Origin: a bacterium | GTDB lineage: Bacteria; Electryoneota; Electryoneia; Electryoneales; Electryoneaceae | NCBI GenBank assembly: GCA_020444425.1 | Contig: JAHLLB010000001.1 | Location: 186,001-250,000 of the forward strand | Direction of reading: 5' to 3' | DNA length: 64,000 bases | Shown here: piece by piece, positions 29,152 to 37,291 of the stretch | How positions within the stretch are numbered: position 1 is the first letter of the stretch | How the letters are laid out: each line of letters begins with the position of its first letter | Program-made: the position numbers and the translations under genes | The notes under the pieces: generated by a model | Databases searched by the model: none | The model's input: the letters and a program-made list of their open reading frames with translations, nothing else | Told to the model about the DNA's origin: nothing

Positions 29152-30966
29152 TCAGAGGGATTCGAGCAAATCCAGCTGGTTAATGAGGTGTTCCGACTTC
29201 GGGATCTCGAGGGTGAAGGTTGTCCCGACGCCGATTTCACTTTCGAGGCTGACTGTACCGCCATGGGCGAGGGCGATGTGTTTCACGATCGCCAACCCGA
29301 GTCCGGTGCCACCTTCAGCGCGGCTGCGGCCCTTGTCGACTCGGTAGAAGCGTTCGAACACGCGTGGCAGGTGCTCCTGGGCGATGCCGACGCCTTCATC
29401 CGCGACCTGGAGCAGAATGCGTTTTTTCTTTTCAATGACTCTTACGAGTACAGTGGTGCCGTTGTCGCTGTATTTAATCGCGTTGGTCAGTAGATTGATC
29501 AACGCCTGTTCGATCAACGGCGGGTTGACCACGGCGTGCACACCCTTCTGACCTTCTTTGACGATAGTCATCTGATGCGACTTCGCGACCTGATCAATGG
29601 AGGTAAGGGCGCTGTTCATAACATCGTCGAGGTTGGCTTCTACCAGTTCGATGCCCAATCCTTCAGCGTCACGTTCAATGCGGGCGAGGCTGAGCAGGTC
29701 CTCGATGATCCGTTCGAGGCGTTCGCTCTGGCGTAGCACGATTTGCAGGAACTGGCGGGCTGCGTCGGGGTCTTCGCAAACCGTTTCCTCGAGTGTCTCG
29801 ATGTAGCCAATGATCGAGGTGACCGGTGTGCGCAGTTCGTGGGACACATTGGCGACGAAATCCCGTCGTGCTTTTTCCAGCCGGCGCAAGCGGGTGACAT
29901 CGTTGAGCACCACCACCGCGCCCATGATACGCCCGTCCTCATCCATTAGCGGCCGGCCATGGATCTGGATGTAGCGTGGATCGAGATCGCCCAGCAGCAG
30001 TTCGTCCTCGACTTCGTCCTCGGTTTGCAGCGATTTGCCGATGAAGTTGCGCAGGTCGGAATGTTCGATCACATCGCGCACTGTGCGGCCGCGAACCTTT
30101 GACCGTTTCAGGGAGAACATCCGCGCGGCGGCTTTGTTGATCGAGATCAGCAGCCCCTCGGCGTCCACCGCGAGCACGCCGTCCGAAATGGACGCGAAGA
30201 CAGCGTCCTGCTCATTGCGTGTCCGTTCAATCACCCGGATGCGGTCGTCCAGTTGAATCAGCATCAGGTTGATCGCTTCGGCGAGCGCGGCAACCTCCTC
30301 CCCACCTTCCTCGGGCAACCGTCCCTCACGATCACCAGCCGCCACCCGGCGCGCGTACAGCTTCATCTGCTCCAGAGGTTGCGAGATGCGGCGGGCGTTG
30401 ATCCAGCTGATTCCCGCGGCGGCGAGTGCGACGATCAACGACCCGATACCAATCGTGATCAGCAGGACGCGGATGGTGTCGTTGACCGATTTCAACGATT
30501 TCGAGGTGCGGATGATCGCGAACACCGTGTCATTGTGGAATAAGGGCACCGCGACATACATCATATCGGTTTGCAGGGTGGCGGAAAACCTGCGGCTGCT
30601 GCCGGTTTCGCCACGCAGGGCGGTTTTTACCTCCGGACGATTGTTGTGCAGGTCCATCTCGAGCGGATCGTGCTCAGAATCCGCCAGCACGACACCATCG
30701 GGATGGATGATGGTGATGCGCGTGTCGGACCGGTGGCCGAGTGTGCGCACGACATCATTCAGCGTGTCCGGTTGGCTCTTCTCGATCAGGGTCAGGATTT
30801 CCGGCTCGATCAGGCGTGCACGGGCCGCGAGGTTGTCCTCGGTTTCCGACATGAAGAACGAGTGCAGCATGCTGGCGGTGAAGATGGTCACCACCAGGAT
30901 GGAGATCAGCGTAATCAGCAGGTAGGATGGAAATAACTGCCAGACAATGCGGCGTCGCTTCATCAC
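29152..30966 (-). CDS. phoR: Sensor histidine kinase, PhoR-like (HAMP-PAS-HisKA-HATPase)
   Basis: FVANVSHELRTPVTSIIGYIETL; LINLLTNAIKYSDNG; VADEGVGIAQEHLPRVFERFYRVDKGRSRAEGGTGLGLAIVKHI. Confidence 0.85.
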   Translation of the reverse strand: MMKRRRIVWQLFPSYLLITLISILVVTIFTASMLHSFFMSETEDNLAARARLIEPEILTLIEKSQPDTLNDVVRTLGHRSDTRITIIHPDGVVLADSEHDPLEMDLHNNRPEVKTALRGETGSSRRFSATLQTDMMYVAVPLFHNDTVFAIIRTSKSLKSVNDTIRVLLITIGIGSLIVALAAAGISWINARRISQPLEQMKLYARRVAAGDREGRLPEEGGEEVAALAEAINLMLIQLDDRIRVIERTRNEQDAVFASISDGVLAVDAEGLLISINKAAARMFSLKRSKVRGRTVRDVIEHSDLRNFIGKSLQTEDEVEDELLLGDLDPRYIQIHGRPLMDEDGRIMGAVVVLNDVTRLRRLEKARRDFVANVSHELRTPVTSIIGYIETLEETVCEDPDAARQFLQIVLRQSERLERIIEDLLSLARIERDAEGLGIELVEANLDDVMNSALTSIDQVAKSHQMTIVKEGQKGVHAVVNPPLIEQALINLLTNAIKYSDNGTTVLVRVIEKKKRILLQVADEGVGIAQEHLPRVFERFYRVDKGRSRAEGGTGLGLAIVKHIALAHGGTVSLESEIGVGTTFTLEIPKSEHLINQLDLLESL

Positions 30967-30969
30967 TTG

Positions 30970-31659
30970 CTATTCCCGGAAACGGTAGCCGACGCCACGA
31001 ACAGTCTCAATCAAATCAGCGGCGGATTTCAGTTTTTTGCGCAGACCGACGATCTGCACGTCCACGCTGCGATCCGACACCGGATGATCCTCGCCACGGA
31101 CGGCGTCCACAATCTGGTAGCGCGTGAACACCCAGCCAGGTCGTTTCGCGAGCAGATGCAGGATCTTGAACTCGGTGTAGGTCAGGTCAATCACTTCGCC
31201 ATCGACCGCGACTTCGTGCCGTCCCGGGTGAATCTTCAACCCTTCGCGCTCGATGATCGCCTCCTCGTTGGAGGTCTCTTCCCCCACACCGCGACGCAAC
31301 ACAGCTTTAACGCGTGCAATCAGCACACGCGGGCGGAACGGCTTGGTGATGTAATCGTCGGCGCCAAGTTCGAGGCCGGTGACAATGTCCGGCTCCTCAC
31401 CCTTGGCGGTGAGGATGATGACACGGATGTTTCTCAATTCTGGATCATTGCGCACGGACTTGCAAACTTCCAGCCCATCCATGCCGGGCAGCATCAGGTC
31501 GAGGATCAGTAGGTCCGGCTGGCGATCAGCGCAGATGCGGAGCCCTTCTTCGCCGGTCGGGACATCGCTGACCGTATACCCTTCCCGTTCGAGGTTGTAT
31601 TTGATCAACCCGCGGATGTCGTCTTCGTCCTCAACGATGAGGATATGATCCTTCGGCAT
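30970..31659 (-). CDS. phoB: Response regulator, PhoB-like winged helix
   Basis: HILIVEDEDDIRGLIKYNLEREGY; LILDLMLPGMDGLEVC; GADDYITKPF; LTYTEFKILHLLAKRPGWVFTRYQIVDAVRG. Confidence 0.85.
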   Translation of the reverse strand: MPKDHILIVEDEDDIRGLIKYNLEREGYTVSDVPTGEEGLRICADRQPDLLILDLMLPGMDGLEVCKSVRNDPELRNIRVIILTAKGEEPDIVTGLELGADDYITKPFRPRVLIARVKAVLRRGVGEETSNEEAIIEREGLKIHPGRHEVAVDGEVIDLTYTEFKILHLLAKRPGWVFTRYQIVDAVRGEDHPVSDRSVDVQIVGLRKKLKSAADLIETVRGVGYRFRE

Positions 31660-31867
31660 GGTTGCTCCGTGGTACGGTACGCCTGTTCACGTGTTAAAAA
31701 CCAGTGCGAGTCGGAATCTAGCTAACAAGTGTACTCGAATCCAATCGTCCGGTTTTTTCCTTCTGGATGGGAGTATATTCTACCGCTGGTGCGGCATTCC
31801 TTCCAACCGTTGTCGGGTGGAAAGAGTCCACGCATTGTTGAGAACATGTTAGGGCCACATTAACCTC

Positions 31868-32599
31868 TTGTACGTTCTCAGTTCGGGTAAACCCTACGGA
31901 TTGCAGGCCATGGATCGCGAGACAACCCTGAAAGTGCTGGATTATCTGAACGGCTACATCACCGAAAACAAGCGGCGGAAGTTTGAGCAGGTGCTGGACC
32001 AGCGCACGCGTCACATCACCGTCGTGCTCGAGGACATCTACCAGCCGCACAACGCGTCGGCCGTCATCCGCAGCCTGGACTGTTTCGGCATCCAGGACCT
32101 GCACATCATTGAGAACAAGAACCGGTTCACGTTGAACCCGAATGTCTCGGCGGGTGCGTCCAAGTGGACCACCATGCACCGTTACAACAAGCGGGACACG
32201 AACAACACGCCGGCGTGCGTCGAAACGTTAAAGGAACGCGGCTATCGCATCTACGCGACCACGCCGCATGTGGACGATGTCGATTTGCCGGACTTGTCGA
32301 TCGAGGAACCGCTCGCGTTGGTTTTTGGCACCGAGGAAACCGGCGTAACGCAGGAGCTGCTCGAGGTGGTAGACGGCTTCGTGCGCATCCCGATGTTCGG
32401 CTTCACCGAGAGCTTCAACATCTCGGTGTCGGTTGCGTTGTCGTTGTACGACCTGACCACCCGCCTGCACCGTAGCGAGGTGGACTGGGGCTTGAGCGAC
32501 GACGAGAAGCTCGAGCTACGTCTGACCTGGGCACGGAAGGTGCTGGCCCGTCACAAGGGCCTGGAACAACGCTTCCTCGAAGAACAAGGGCTGGTGTAA
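31868..32599 (+). CDS. trmH: tRNA (guanosine(18)-2'-O)-methyltransferase, SpoU/TrmH family (start may be 31910)
   Basis: HITVVLEDIYQPHNASAVIRSLDCFGIQDLHIIE; LALVFGTEETGVTQELLEVVDGFVRIPMFGFTESFNISVSVALSLYDLT. Confidence 0.9.
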   Translation: MYVLSSGKPYGLQAMDRETTLKVLDYLNGYITENKRRKFEQVLDQRTRHITVVLEDIYQPHNASAVIRSLDCFGIQDLHIIENKNRFTLNPNVSAGASKWTTMHRYNKRDTNNTPACVETLKERGYRIYATTPHVDDVDLPDLSIEEPLALVFGTEETGVTQELLEVVDGFVRIPMFGFTESFNISVSVALSLYDLTTRLHRSEVDWGLSDDEKLELRLTWARKVLARHKGLEQRFLEEQGLV

Positions 32600-32671
32600 C
32601 GCGGGCTGCGGGCTGCGGACTGCGGTAGAAGATAGTGCCCGTGTCAAAAAAACTTGCCGACGCGGACGTGA

Positions 32672-32773
32672 GGGGACATCTGTGGCACTGGCTGACGGTG
32701 GAGGTCGTGAGTTGCCAGATCGTTCCAGCAGGGATTCCCATCGCACAGAACAGCGTGTGCCACAGTTGTCCCC
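32672..32773. repeat. ~102-bp REPIN/MITE-like inverted repeat (GGGGACA family, copy L1)
   Basis: Arms GGGGACATCTGTGGCAC / GTGCCACAGTTGTCCCC, 16 of 17 complementary. Confidence 0.85.
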
Positions 32774-32789
32774 GATTTGCTAACAATCC

Positions 32790-32892
32790 GGGGACAAGTG
32801 AACGGTTTGACCGTCCGATCAACGAATCGTGACCCGGTAGCGATCCCGCCCGTCACATCGATACACCGGTCCCGATCCGTTCACATGTCCCC
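32790..32892. repeat. ~103-bp inverted repeat (GGGGACA family, copy L2)
   Basis: Arms GGGGACAAGTGAACGG / CCGTTCACATGTCCCC, 15 of 16 complementary. Confidence 0.85.
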
Positions 32893-33005
32893 TCCCGGTT
32901 TGGTTTACCTGCGGATAAGCCCTGCTGGCGGAGCCATCAGGGGCACGTTGGACGGACCTCATTCACCGGACGGATCCCACCATACCAACGGACAACCCGC
33001 GATAG

Positions 33006-33705
33006 CCGCCGATACACACCGGCGAACGATCACGGGCACCAACACTTCGCTCCTGCCCGTGGTGCAAGAAACGACAACGCGGACGTGAATCCCTGAAGGG
33101 GACATCTGGCGGCACTTGGTGACGGTCGTTCGGTGAGTCTTCCCAAGATCGTCATCCATCGGAGATTCGATGTGAGGCTCGGCTTGTGCCGACAGGTGTC
33201 CCCGGCACCTGCGGATGACCCGCGATAGCCGCCGAAACACACCGGCGGTCAATCACGGGCACCAACACTTCGCTCCTGCCCGTGGTGCAAAAAACGACAA
33301 CGCGGACGTGAATCCCTGAAGGGGACGTCTGGCGGCAGTCGGTGACGGTCGTTCGGTGAGTCATAACATGATCGTCATCCATCGAAGATTCGATGTGAGG
33401 CTGGTCTTGTGCCGACAGGTGTCCCCGGAACCTGCAGATAAGCCGAGATAGCCGCCGAAACACACCGGCGGTCAATCACGGGCACCAACACTTCGCTCCT
33501 GCCCGTGGTGCAAGAAATGACAACACGGATGTGAATCCCTGAAGGGGACATCTGGCGGCACTCGGTCACGGTCGTCCGGTGAGTCATAACATGATCGTCA
33601 TCCATCGGAGATTCGATGTGAGGCTGGTCTTGTGCCGACAGTTGTCCCCCGAACCTGCGGATGAGCCGCGATAGCCGCCGAAACCGACCGGCGGTAAATC
33701 ACAGG
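33006..33705. repeat. 223-bp tandem repeat, 3 full copies plus partial; each contains a ~106-bp GGGGACA-family inverted repeat and a CACGGGCA/TGCCCGTG hairpin
   Basis: CACGGGCACC-type anchor at 33031, 33254, 33477 and 33700 (exact 223-bp period). Confidence 0.95.
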
Positions 33706-33733
33706 CAGCTGTCGTTGAAACGGCTTTTCATCC

Positions 33734-33801
33734 CGGACTGAAGTCCGAGGACGTGGGTACGGTGAAACCTTGTATCTCAACCAATCCCGGGCTGAAGCCC
33801 G
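33734..33801 (-). repeat. Paired REP element A-B (minus orientation)
   Basis: CGGACTGAAGTCCG 33734-33747 and CGGGCTGAAGCCCG 33788-33801; centres 54 bp apart. Confidence 0.9.
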
Positions 33802-33890
33802 AGGGCATGCCGGTCCTGCTCCGAGCGGCGCTGGATTATTGATCCAAAACCAGAATCTCAAGCCCCTGAACTGAGGACTCAGGACTGACG

Positions 33891-35465
33891 TTATTTGAGA
33901 TACACCACCTTCCGAGACGCCTGCTGACCTCCGCCACTCATCCGCAACAGGTACACCCCCGACGCCAGCCCGTCCGGCGCGGTCCAGGAGATCGTCTGAT
34001 GTCCGGATCGTTGACCGAGTGAGATCGTGTTGACACGTTGTCCCGTGATCGTGTACACGGCCATCTCAACGGAGGATGGTGTAGGCAAAGTGAAGGCAAT
34101 CGTCACGGTCGAATTGAACGGATTCGGGTAGGCACGAATGATTCCAAAATCGTGAGGATTAGGCGACAGTCTCCGGTTGTCCCAAACCGCGCTGCCCTGG
34201 TCGTAATAGTGCATGCCGATGTCGGCGATGGTGCTGTCCGGGTCGTGCGGATTGTCGGGATCGCCGGCGTCAATGGCGGGCGAAGTGGAAAGCAGATGGA
34301 ATAGATCCTCGGATTCTGGGTCGAACTCAGGGTCCATGAATAAGTTGAAATGAGGATCGCAGGAATCGCCGTTGACGTTGACCATCGTGATTTCTTCGAA
34401 ATGAATGACTGGTGATCGCGGTTCCTCGGTCAGCATGTTTTCACAATTGTTGTAAAAGATGTTATAGTAGGGTATTGTACCATTACCATAGGAATAAATC
34501 GCTGCATCACCGATATTATTAGAAATTATGCAATTACGTATTTGCGAAGCATCGAAGTAGAATACAGAACCATGCTGACCGGCTGTGTTATTCACCAACA
34601 CACAGTTTTCTACACTAGTTGTTCCGTATAATGGCCTGTAGAAGACGCCACCATCGTATGTTGCTGAGTTGTTCTCAAACAGGGAATAGGTGGCGGAGAA
34701 GTGACCTTGCGCATAAACAGCCCCTCCATTTGCTGCAGTATTATTCGTGAAACGACAACTATCTGCTACTACACCAGCGCTTCCATTGTAAACCGCTGAA
34801 TTCTGATTCGAGTCAAATACTGTCTTGTCACAATAAACAGTTGAACCGACCACCGCTAGTCCACGTCCCGCGTTATTCGCGATTACAGACTCACGAAGTT
34901 TGAGGGTGACAAAGTAACCGTAATAACCATCGCCGTCATTGTTTGTCAGATCGGAATAGAATACAGTGTCATAAAATGCCGATTGGCAATAGATCCCGCC
35001 GCCTTCTTCCGTGTCATCTGAATTGTAGGATACTCGGCTGTGTGTCAGCTTCAGAATACTGGAGTAGCAATAAATCCCGTTGTCGTCACTTCCGGTCACA
35101 ACCGTGTGATCCAGACCGATGTACGAATAGTCCAGTACGTCGATACCGCTCCACGCTTGATCTTCATCGTACCGCGTGAAGTAGACGCTGTCGTCTTCAG
35201 CTCCGTTTGCGACCAGCGTGCCGTTCACCAGGCAGCGTGTGCCCGGATAGAACCGCAGGTGCACACCGGCGGACAAGGACCACTGGTGGCCGTCGGCAAC
35301 CGATACGTCGCCGATCACGTCGTACACGCCAGCGGCCAATGTCCCCGACTGCGGGCCGGAGAGTTCCTGCTGGGCGTGGAGGGTGAGAGGGATGCAGGCA
35401 AGGATGGTTGCGCAGAGAATCAACCCTGGTAATGTGTGAGGCCGTTTGTGGGAATACGTGGTCAT
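33891..35465 (-). CDS. Secreted right-handed beta-helix repeat protein with C-terminal sorting domain
   Basis: Signal MTTYSHKRPHTLPGLILCATILACIPLTLHAQQ; repeated DNGIYCYSSILKLTHSRVSYN / NNTAANGGAVYAQGHFSATYSLFENNSATYDGG motifs; IRAYPNPFNSTVTIAFTLP..ASGVYLLRMSGGGQQASRKVVYLK. Confidence 0.85.
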   Translation of the reverse strand: MTTYSHKRPHTLPGLILCATILACIPLTLHAQQELSGPQSGTLAAGVYDVIGDVSVADGHQWSLSAGVHLRFYPGTRCLVNGTLVANGAEDDSVYFTRYDEDQAWSGIDVLDYSYIGLDHTVVTGSDDNGIYCYSSILKLTHSRVSYNSDDTEEGGGIYCQSAFYDTVFYSDLTNNDGDGYYGYFVTLKLRESVIANNAGRGLAVVGSTVYCDKTVFDSNQNSAVYNGSAGVVADSCRFTNNTAANGGAVYAQGHFSATYSLFENNSATYDGGVFYRPLYGTTSVENCVLVNNTAGQHGSVFYFDASQIRNCIISNNIGDAAIYSYGNGTIPYYNIFYNNCENMLTEEPRSPVIHFEEITMVNVNGDSCDPHFNLFMDPEFDPESEDLFHLLSTSPAIDAGDPDNPHDPDSTIADIGMHYYDQGSAVWDNRRLSPNPHDFGIIRAYPNPFNSTVTIAFTLPTPSSVEMAVYTITGQRVNTISLGQRSGHQTISWTAPDGLASGVYLLRMSGGGQQASRKVVYLK

Positions 35466-35727
35466 AGGTCCCCCGCTGGTTGCTGTAACTTTGCATCCGG
35501 AGGGTTCGCATGCAAGTGGTCCTTGTGGATCGTTTAATGCGGGGCATGGACGGGTTTGTGGTTTGCAGTCCTCCACAACCGCGAATCCGGTATTATCTTG
35601 TGGGATCGGTGGTGTCCGGGTTGACGATCAGCGCAGCCTCGGAGCCCGGAGCCCGTCCCTGAGCGACCGATTGGAGTGACCGAGCGTCCTGTGGTTGAAA
35701 GCAACACACGTGTGGTGCAAGAAACAG

Positions 35728-36246
35728 ATGAAAACGTTTGAAGAGTTGCTGAAACCTGTGTACCCCGAACTCGTGCGGTATTCGCGTGCGATGGCTGGCT
35801 CGAGTGCGGATGGTGACGACCTGTTGCAGGACGCTCTGCTGAACGCGTGGCGGAAGGTTCACACGTTGCGTGACCCGGACGGCTTCAAGTTCTGGATGTT
35901 GAAGATCATCAAGAACGCGAACATCAGCCGCGAACGGTCACGAAAGTTCAAGAGCTGGATTGGGCTGGAGGCGATCCAACGAATTCCGGCTTCAGAACCG
36001 ATGTCTTATGAGGACAAGGATCTGGTGCGGACCGCGTTGGCGAAGGTGCCGAAGGACCAGCGTGAAGCGGTCATCTTGTACGAGATCCTCGGGATGTCGG
36101 TGAAGGAGATCGCGAAGCAACAGAAAGCGAGTGAGTCGGCGGTGAAGAACCGGCTGTCGCGTGGACGCAAGCGTCTGCGGGTCGAGGTGTCAGCACTCAC
36201 AACATTGGAGAAGGGTCATGGACAAGCGTTTGCCGAAAGCTGTTGA
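35728..36246 (+). CDS. RNA polymerase sigma factor, ECF/sigma-70 family
   Basis: MKTFEELLKPVYPELVRYSRAMAGSSADGDDLLQDALLNAWRKVHTLRDPDGFKFWMLKIIKNA; LVRTALAKVPKDQREAVILYEILGMSVKEIAKQQKASESAVKNRLSRGRKRL. Confidence 0.9.
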   Translation: MKTFEELLKPVYPELVRYSRAMAGSSADGDDLLQDALLNAWRKVHTLRDPDGFKFWMLKIIKNANISRERSRKFKSWIGLEAIQRIPASEPMSYEDKDLVRTALAKVPKDQREAVILYEILGMSVKEIAKQQKASESAVKNRLSRGRKRLRVEVSALTTLEKGHGQAFAESC

Positions 36247-36982
36247 GCATGGGCTGCACGAGCTGTCCGAGGAACAACCGGACGACTTCCAGCTCGAACG
36301 TTCCCTGGCCCGAGTGCGTCAACACCACTCCCACAGGAGAACCCGATTCATGAACAAGACTTGGATTCCGGTCGCGGTTGTCGCGGTGATTTTCGCCGCC
36401 CTGTTGCTGATCCCGGCGACGTACACGGTCACAGTTGGTTCGATTGTCGAGATTTCCATCCCGAGTTCGGATGCCTCGCTGGCGCAAACCATCGCCGATG
36501 CGACTAGCGACCTGCCCGGCGTGCAAAGCGCCAACATGATGATGACCCCGGACGGTCTGACCTTGCGTTTCGCCAGTTCGGAGACAAACCAGTCTGCGGT
36601 CAAGCACACCATTCTCGATGCGACTGAATCCATGCTTGCCGGCATGGACTACGATGTCAGCACCGAAGCGGTGACGGTTGAACGTGGTGGCAACGCCCTC
36701 GCGGCGATCACCGGCGGAACGATCCGGATCAATGTGGACGGCATGAGCGATAACGAAATCGAAGCCGCGATTGCGTCCGCGATTGTCGGCCAGGGCATGA
36801 CACCGACGATGGTCGATGTACAGACCTCGGCGGATGGCACCCAGCGTGAGATCCAGATCGAGATGGAAGGCGATATCCCGGAAGGTGAAGAACGAACCTT
36901 CCAGTTCGAATTCCAGGGAGAAGGCGAAGGGGCCGATGTCCAGGCTCAGCGCCAGATCGAATGGCACGAAGAGACGGAATAA
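36218..36982 (+). CDS. Putative anti-sigma factor / single-pass membrane protein overlapping the sigma gene
   Basis: MDKRLPKAVEHGLHELSEEQPDDFQLERSLARVRQHH, TM WIPVAVVAVIFAALLLIPATYTVTV, then extracytoplasmic region; 29-bp overlap with the sigma ORF. Confidence 0.55.
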   Translation: MDKRLPKAVEHGLHELSEEQPDDFQLERSLARVRQHHSHRRTRFMNKTWIPVAVVAVIFAALLLIPATYTVTVGSIVEISIPSSDASLAQTIADATSDLPGVQSANMMMTPDGLTLRFASSETNQSAVKHTILDATESMLAGMDYDVSTEAVTVERGGNALAAITGGTIRINVDGMSDNEIEAAIASAIVGQGMTPTMVDVQTSADGTQREIQIEMEGDIPEGEERTFQFEFQGEGEGADVQAQRQIEWHEETE

Positions 36983-37011
36983 CCCACACCGTCAACGTGT
37001 CATGGAACCGG

Positions 37012-37044
37012 AAAAGGCCACTGCTATCGCGGTGGTCTTTTCTT
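37012..37044 (+). terminator. Intrinsic terminator after the putative anti-sigma gene
   Basis: AAAAGGCCAC..GTGGTCTTTTCTT. Confidence 0.7.
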
Positions 37045-37053
37045 GTGGACAAC

Positions 37054-37276
37054 GGGGACATGTGGCCGGAGTGAGGAGATGTGTTCGGTGAGAAACGTTG
37101 ATCATTGACGAAGCTGGATTTGATGCGTTTCAAGTCAAGCCGGACACGTGTCCCCCTCCCTGCCAATGATTCCGGGGATACCTGCCGGCACGCACGCCTC
37201 TCTCACGGAATCCACGGTCTCAAGCTACAGACCCTCTCACACCGACGATCCATTGTCCAGTGCCGCAGATGTCCCC
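37054..37276. repeat. Two adjacent ~102-bp GGGGACA-family inverted repeats (copies L4 and L5)
   Basis: L4 arms GGGGACATGTGGCCGG / CCGGACACGTGTCCCC (37054-37155); L5 arms GGGGATACCTGCCGGCAC / GTGCCGCAGATGTCCCC (37174-37276). Confidence 0.8.
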
Positions 37277-37291
37277 ATGCCGTAATGCCTG

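Noticed and set aside
29152-31659. PhoR/PhoB as dedicated regulator of the starch locus
   Set aside because: Adjacency only; sequence motifs are generic PhoR/PhoB and no shared binding motif was identified.
32959-33605. Repeated short minus ORFs (MTAGVFRRLSR..., MDDDHVMTHRTTVTECRQMSPSGIH...)
   Set aside because: They lie entirely in the 223-bp tandem repeat and inherit its periodicity; no coding support.
33006-33705. CRISPR array
   Set aside because: Repeats are 223 bp in full with no unique spacers; no cas genes in the window. The same applies to the 75-bp array at 1.5 kb.
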